64,000 nt of DNA from Drosophila pseudoobscura. Its lineage: Eukaryota; Arthropoda; Insecta; Diptera; Drosophilidae. Shown here one piece after another: positions 57,746 to 64,000 of this stretch. Within the stretch, counting starts at the first letter, position 1, and every line of letters begins with the position of its first letter. A program made the position numbers and the translations under genes. The notes under the pieces were generated by a model that ran no database searches, was not told the origin of the DNA, and saw only the letters and a program-made list of their open reading frames with translations. The DNA lies in NCBI RefSeq assembly GCF_009870125.1, contig NC_046680.1, positions 19,673,501-19,737,500 on the forward strand. Reading direction: 5' to 3'.

Positions 57746-60700
57746 ATAGCTTGTCCAACGTGTCGCCGCTCTCCCCGTCTCTCTTTCCCAGTCTGGCTTA
57801 GCAGTCATTTTGTTATTCTTTCGAAACGTGCTGTAAGCACGACACTCTTTTCTTTTCTCTCTCTATTTTTTGGGGCCAATGATTGGATAGGCAGGATAAC
57901 TGTGTGATGTGGTGGCACACCTTATCTGTGTGCCTCTGCGTGCCACACCCGCACCACAACACATAGGTATTTGGTGACTTTTCCGCTATGCTACTGTCAA
58001 TACTTAACATTGGCATGTTATGTGCTCCATCCACTTGCCACTTGCCACATGCCACATGCTACTGTTTATTGGTGGGATTATCCTGGACACTCCCCCCATC
58101 CCCCGACGCTGTCAGAAATTTATTCAGTTTATTTCCAGAGGAGCAGAGACCCCATTTATGCGCTTAATTGAATGCCGTGTAGTGTAATTGAATCTGTGGC
58201 GAAGTGATTTAATTAATTTGCTGCCGACTTGCATATAATTTATACACATTGAAGCGCTGCATTGATCGCTCACGGTTAACGGTTCACGGTTCGGTTTTCC
58301 ACTCGTTTTCCCGCTCGTTTTCCGCTCGTTTTCCATATGCATACAAGAGTTTTAATTGCAAATTTTTCAATTAAAAACTATGGCGCCCACTGCGCTGCCC
58401 TCTCCCTCTCTCCCCCTCTCCCACTGCGGCTTAGCCCAAACGGGGTAGATTTTGTTTATACGATTTCAGAATTGTTTAATTGAATTTTCTGTAACAAATG
58501 AGAGCCAGAGAGCCAGAGAGCGAAAGAGAGAAAAACACAAACAGCATCGCATCGAAAGTTCAGAAGTGCAATTAATTTTTGTTCTGTGCTTTTACTGTTT
58601 TACTTTTTTACTGTTGTTTGCCTTTGGCTTTCGGTGCTTTTTTCGGCCCCCCCCCCCCCCCTCTCCGTTTCAGCTTTTATTCTCAATTAATTTGGCCCAG
58701 GGCTATAAATCAGGCAAAAGCGGTGACAATTTAAGCGATTCTTTTCCTCTTTATTTGCTCTTTTTTATGCACTTTTTGCTGTTGCAACAAATGTGATATT
58801 CAAGGGAAAGTTTTAAATGGCGAATGGAGAACTCTCTGGATGAATGGGGAAACTCTTCTGCTCTGGGATAGCCAGAGGGGCGGCTCCCTCCTCTCTGTTG
58901 CACATTATCGTAGCTTATGTCTGTGGCACGGAAAAAGGTACAGCTGCCATCAAAGGATGTGGCGCCTCTCTCTCTCCCTCTCTCGGCAAAAGTTCGTGAG
59001 CTTTTTTGTTGTTGTCCTGCCGTTGGAATAGTTTGCTCTTCCGCTTCTGTCCATCATTTGGCTCTGTTGTTTCATCTGCCTGGCCTCGCCTCGCCGCCTC
59101 ACCGCCTCACCGCCTCCCACGTCCTTTTGCATTTTGCAATATTCCTGCAGTTCCTCCGGGAGTCCCGCTCTGCCCCCGGCTCTCTGTGCCACGCTTTTCC
59201 TTTGCCGTTTTATGACTTTTTCGAACCGGAAATGTTATGGCCGTATGACATTTCACTTTGAGGCTGGACTGGCTTCAAAAGCAAAGACAGTCCCATGAGA
59301 CCTGCGCTGCGGCAGGTGTCTCTACAGTGTTTCTAATTTGTAAAAAACGGAAAGAAAAAGACGAAGAAAGTGGCTCAGCACAGACTCAGCGAAGGTCTCC
59401 TCCACTTTTGGAGCAGCTCGTATCGAGAAAACCCCACTTCAAGGGCCAGAAAGAAGAAAACATATGTTCCACTGCTGCACGACGTTTACCAGCACTAGTT
59501 TATCGAACTGGACATCGTGCTCTCTCTCTTCGCAGCAAAATCTAGTGTCACAAAGACGGCTACAGTGACTGCATTTGCATTTGTTGCACATTTATAGATG
59601 TGTGTACCATATATAATCGTTTATCTTTAAGCCATCTGATAATGATTGCTGCCCTGCTGCTCTCCACCTCCACCTCTCCCTCTTCCCTCTCCTTCCCTTT
59701 CTCTCATCCAGTGTGGCTTAGCTCCCCATTCACTTGTAGGGGGAAGCACACATAATGCTCAGCAAATCATGCCTCTGGCCAAGAGCCTCTGCCATTGGCA
59801 CTTTAATGGAAACGAGGAAGGAAGCTGCTGGTCGACAGCTGCTGGTGCAAAAGTCGAAGCGACTGCTCGATGTGGCTTTTGTGTTGTTTGCGGCTTTGCC
59901 ACACACAAGCGAGCGACAGCTGCCACTGGCATTGCCACTGGCAGTGCCACTGCAGTGGTGTCCTGTGAGATTGAGATTTTGCAGAGGCCTTTAATTTCGT
60001 TCTTAAAGAGTTCCGCCTAGGCCTTCGCTCGAGCCCTGCCGTCGTCTAGACTTTCAAGTGCCTCTTGCCGCCATGGGGTGTGGCAAGTGAAAAGGCTCCC
60101 ATTACGGATACGTGCACCTCCTGAATAGCGGCTCCATGTCCCAGACAGGCAGGCAGGACCTCAGTTACCGGTGACTTCTCACCTTTCCAGCCACCCCCGG
60201 GGATGGCCCGCAGAGAGGGCGTCTGCCTGGCAGTGCCCCTCCTATGATTATTCAAAGTATTCGAGATGTATCCCCCCCCCTCCCCATTTCCGTTGTGTAA
60301 GCAACATCTGTCTCTGATTATCTATTAGTCTAACAAAGTATTACTTTGCGATGCTAATGGCGATCCGATCGTCAGGCTATCGCCAGTCACTTTGGCTGCG
60401 TGTGGGCCGCGATTGAGATTTCAATCGAACTAAGGCCCCAAAGCCGATCGGAGCTGCCTTCGTTTTTGGCAGGAGACAACTTTTGAGTGTTATTGTGTTT
60501 GTGATTGTGGAGGTCCCTTCAGTGCTTGTGGATCCTAAAGGATATCTGTGAGTCTTTCAAAGGGTATTCTGTGTGCTCTTAGTGTCGCTTGAATTTGATA
60601 GACTCGATTCCAGAGACACTTGTATTGCTTTGCCCCAAAATAACAATACAAATCATGCAGCCAAAGCTTAAAGGATATCCTGTGTATCCCACTGCAAAGC

Positions 60701-62048
60701 TGGGCGACTTCATGGCGAATGTTGATTAATTTGCGGCTTCTATCGCTGCACCACGAGGCAGCTCTGAGCCCCGCCCGGCAAGGCCTTAAGCCGCTTGGGC
60801 AGTGCTTGGCTGGCACATGTCTCTGGACTGCCGTCTGCGTCTCCCTTTGCCCCGCAGGACGACACATATCACGCATACGCTCCGTGCACCAGACGTCCGA
60901 TGGCCACACTTAAGTTGTTTTTGCTGTTTTGTTGCATCCCAAAGACGTCAGCAATTGCGTGTTATTTTCGATTTACCATTTTCCATTGCCCCATTTCGTT
61001 GGCTGTGATTACGCTGCGGATTGTACGCTGTCATCAGGAAAAAGCCATCATCTATAATCGTTGAAACTTGATAAATGATGGGATGCCCGCTGTGCCCCTC
61101 TCGCTGAGGGCCTGTCCCTGGCAGAGAGTGTCCCCATAAATAAAGCATAGCCCACTTCTCAGGGCTCTGGTGTGCCTGGGCACAGCTCTGCCTAATTAGT
61201 CGCCGAGGAAAATATACCACCGCTAATAGGTTTATGAACACACGCAGAGAAAAGCAATTAAAATTAATACTTGGAGAACCCCGATTAGGGTTGCTTAGCC
61301 TTGACTTAATCACATAATCAGGTCCATAGACTAAGGTCAGTGGGGCCGCAGGAAGTGATAGGCTGTCCCTGTTTGCAGTGCCCACTGTACCGCATTCTCG
61401 TAGCAGCAGCCTCTGCAGCCGCTCTCCCGTGCTCTCCCGTGCTCTCTCTTCATCTCGCTGCTTTCTAGCTTTCCTTCCCTCTCGCTCTTTCGATCTGTCG
61501 GGCTCGTGTCGAAGACTCGCTGGCACTCGGCTCGCCCGTCCTCGTCTTTAGTCTGTCTTGGATTCTAGTTCCTCAATCCGACGCCGTCTGGAACCGACCC
61601 ATCATCGTCTTCGAATCGATCGTCTTGCTCTATCGCCTTCGAATGTGGGGTTCTTTATTTGGTTAAGGTTTAATAGTTCATATTTTGTTCCGTTATATTC
61701 CTTAAATGTGGGATAAATATGTATTTTTCTTACATCATGGCTTCCCTTCTGTTGACAGTCGTTTCTTAGGGATGGCATCATCGTTGCTCTCCTTTTTCGA
61801 GGTATCGCATCATCGTTGATCATCTTTTGATTGGGTTTTGCGTAAAGCAACTCACATATATTTACATATATTACCAGCACACAAAATACACTTGATTTAG
61901 ATACACTATTTTAACCAGTAGCTCCTCTCGTAATCGGCTTTCTGGTCTCATGCCTAGTAAATATCGAACTCCATTGTTTATCCCCCAAATCGAGTTATTT
62001 ATAATACAAAATCATTCCTAATTCCATCTCCTTTTGTTTTATTTCCAG
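57746..62048. other. Non-coding region, no gene recognised
   Basis: Contains a 15-C run (58647-58661), pyrimidine-rich sequence and CT tracts. No exon with both good splice sites and coding character was found before 62049. Confidence 0.35.
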
Positions 62049-62101
62049 CTTCATAGCAGAACTTTGGCATTTGAGTGCATTTTCTGGCAGATTAAATTAT
62101 G
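62049..62101 (+). other. Candidate 53-bp internal exon
   Basis: A strong acceptor (TTTTGTTTTATTTCCAG) precedes 62049, and the exon ends TTATG|GTAAGTAA, a near-consensus donor. Two of the three frames are open: one entered in phase 0 and one entered in phase 2. The phase-2 frame matches the phase left by the candidate exon at 33444-33908 and would extend it as M-A-S-F-I-A-E-L-W-H-L. Alternatively this is a 5' UTR exon whose last three bases, ATG, begin translation. The donor and acceptor are visible; the function is inference. Confidence 0.4.
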
Positions 62102-64000
62102 GTAAGTAATACATTATTGATTGTATGTCCTTTTCATTGTGTGTGTGGTGTGTAGTGTGCGTGTGTGTGTGTGCGTGTGTGTGTGTGTGCTTCTGGGCTC
62201 CCTTTTGGACCATTTTCAGTCGAAGATTTTCCACTTTCCACTTCGATTGCTGTCGATTTCTTCGGTTTCTTTGGTGGCCAAGAGCCTCCAAGAGCGGGAG
62301 AGCTCCATCAATCTTCGTTTTGCAATTGCCCGCCCTTTGGGCTTCCTCTTAACGTGGCTTAAATGGCGTTTAATGGGAATGCACGAAAAACAACACGAGA
62401 CAAATTTCGGCATTTCACTATGAGCGAGGAAAGCGATTAATTCTGCACCAAACCCCACTCCCCCCCCCTCAAAAAAAAAACAAAGAAAAGAAAGTCGGTT
62501 TTGGGGCGGAAGCGGGGGCATGCCACAGTAGAAAAACCCCAGTCAGTGTCAGCCAGGCGGCAAATGTGTCTTGTAGATGTCCGCCCACTTGCCACCTGCC
62601 CCCCCGGCCCCATGCCCCCTGCCCCATTTGGCCTTGAAGCAGCAGCCGATTGTGTGTGTGTGTGTGCTTCTGTGGGTGCAAGCAATTTATCTTTCACATT
62701 TTCCACTGCTGCGGTTTGTGGCTCCTTTGCTCTGTGCTCCTCCATGCCACTCCCTCTTCCTCCTCCTCCTTCGCGCTCGGCAATTATGCGTAATGCGCAT
62801 TTTTCCCGTTGCATACTTCGGTGCGCGGTGCGTCGCGGGAGGAGCAGAAGATTGGGGGCTCCTCCAGGCAGTGGCATGCCAAAAATTAATACAGCCACAT
62901 TCCTCGGATGCCGCTCTCCCTCTCTCCCTTTCTGTGGGGCAGCTTAAGCGTGAGCAATTCCCTGCCTTCGTAATTAAGTTGAACTTAATGGGAAAATGCC
63001 ATTACCTTCAGTCCTGAACAATGAACAGGGCCACCAGGCGACCACATTTGGGGGATATCTGGGGATTGCAGCCAGAGAGAGAGAGAGAGAGGGAGAGAGG
63101 GAGACAGGGAGGTCTCTTTAAGGGGGAATATTCAGAACTTTGAAGCAAATTAAAGCCAAAACAATAATTTTTTAGCCTCAATCAATGATTGGTAATTCCC
63201 CCGATTGTTATGTTGAATATTTATTACAAATAATTTAAATATTCGGCCAGAATATTGTAATCCATGTGCTTCCTGTAGAATTTATCTAAAATTCAATTTT
63301 CCGCCATGCCATTTATCAATTTGCATGAATTTCCATTGTCCGGGGAGTCCTTGGGTAGCATCCTGGCCACCTGCCACGGCTGGATGCGGCGAATATTTCC
63401 GTTGCCTAGTTTCTGGCTGGCACCCGCGAATTTTCCCGTCTAATTTCCATTAAACTTGCCTTTGTTGCACTTCGAACAACATTTAAATGGATTGTGGGCG
63501 AAAGCCAAACCCCTGGCGGACGGCCTGGGCCATGATTGATTGGGTAACACTGAAAGCCACTTAATGCGGCCAGGCCTCACAACGGAACCCACCTGACCCT
63601 TCACCTTTTCACCTGACAGACTGACAGTTGACACAAATTCTAAATTCAAAATTCAATGATGGATGATGGATGGTGGAAAAGCACAGGCATAAATCCCATG
63701 AGAGGCAGTGGCAAATGCGGAGGCATCCCTAAACGTTGCATGGAATTTGTTGAGGTGGCAATTTGCTGTTTAGTATTTCTAGAAATACGAGCTCCAATTG
63801 GCTCCCATTAAAGGCACACTCCACTCCATAAGGACTCGCATTTGGCCCTGTTGCAGCTGCGTCTTTCCTGCCTTGCATAATTATGCATAATCAGATTACT
63901 CTGCCATGGAAACCATTAGCCATTAGCTGCCAACAGACAGTAGCGATTGTGTTCTCTGATGGATGAGTGGTTGACTCTTGAATGCTGGATGGATGGGCTC
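62102..64000. other. Non-coding region to window end
   Basis: Contains GT repeats (62140-62190), a C-rich/A-rich junction near 62460-62480 and a GA tract (63075-63092). It is probably intronic if the 62.05-kb exon is real. Confidence 0.35.

Noticed and set aside
60535-60909. 124-codon minus-strand frame rich in Cys and Arg
   Set aside because: No recognisable domain, no conserved start context and no splice partners.

Overview
This is nuclear DNA from a fruit fly of the genus Drosophila. Introns are short (about 50-65 bp) with GTRAGT donors, 5' UTRs are long, and CAG/CAA, GA and CA tracts are abundant. The protein genes are clear orthologues of a block I associate with D. melanogaster chromosome arm 2R (Muller element C). 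Divergence from melanogaster, DINE-1/INE-1-like elements and a dispersed repeat carrying GGTATATTT promoter motifs suggest another lineage, possibly the obscura group. The species assignment is inference.

The left 26 kb is a dense cluster of mostly housekeeping genes. In order: a PWP2 gene (minus, 3' end off the window), Syf2 (plus), Lsm10 (plus), Prosbeta5 (minus), diego/dgo (plus), a DeSI/PPPDE peptidase (minus), a TMEM170-like membrane protein (plus), mms4 (minus), Nop10 (plus), a TMEM223-like mitochondrial protein (minus) and windei/wde (plus). Neighbours are arranged as divergent pairs (PWP2/Syf2, mms4/Nop10, TMEM223/wde) and convergent pairs (Lsm10/Prosbeta5, dgo/DeSI, TMEM170/mms4, Nop10/TMEM223). 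Their jobs cover ribosome biogenesis (PWP2, Nop10), RNA processing (Syf2, Lsm10), protein degradation (Prosbeta5), planar polarity (dgo), DNA repair (mms4) and heterochromatin (wde). Exon-intron structures were rebuilt by joining reading frames at GT..AG sites, and every junction was checked for phase.

The gaps in the left part hold a repeat family. It forms tandem-like arrays at 3.2-4.4 kb and 6.0-6.7 kb, a two-copy block at 13.06-13.5 kb, and shorter promoter-motif pieces at 16.4 kb and 42.8 kb. Several copies lie where a promoter is expected.

From about 25.8 kb to the end I find no convincing coding gene, although this is more than half of the window. The region holds two DINE-1-like elements (27.4-28.1 and 38.6-39.7 kb), a 12-bp minisatellite (55.1-55.5 kb), a 40-45-bp AT-rich repeat (57.2-57.7 kb) and many simple repeats. 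It also holds several candidate non-coding or start-codon exons on the plus strand (33.44-33.91, about 42.85-43.41, 46.18-46.23 and 62.05-62.10 kb). The simplest reading is that these are alternative 5' exons and introns of one large plus-strand gene whose body lies beyond 64 kb. I cannot name that gene from this sequence.
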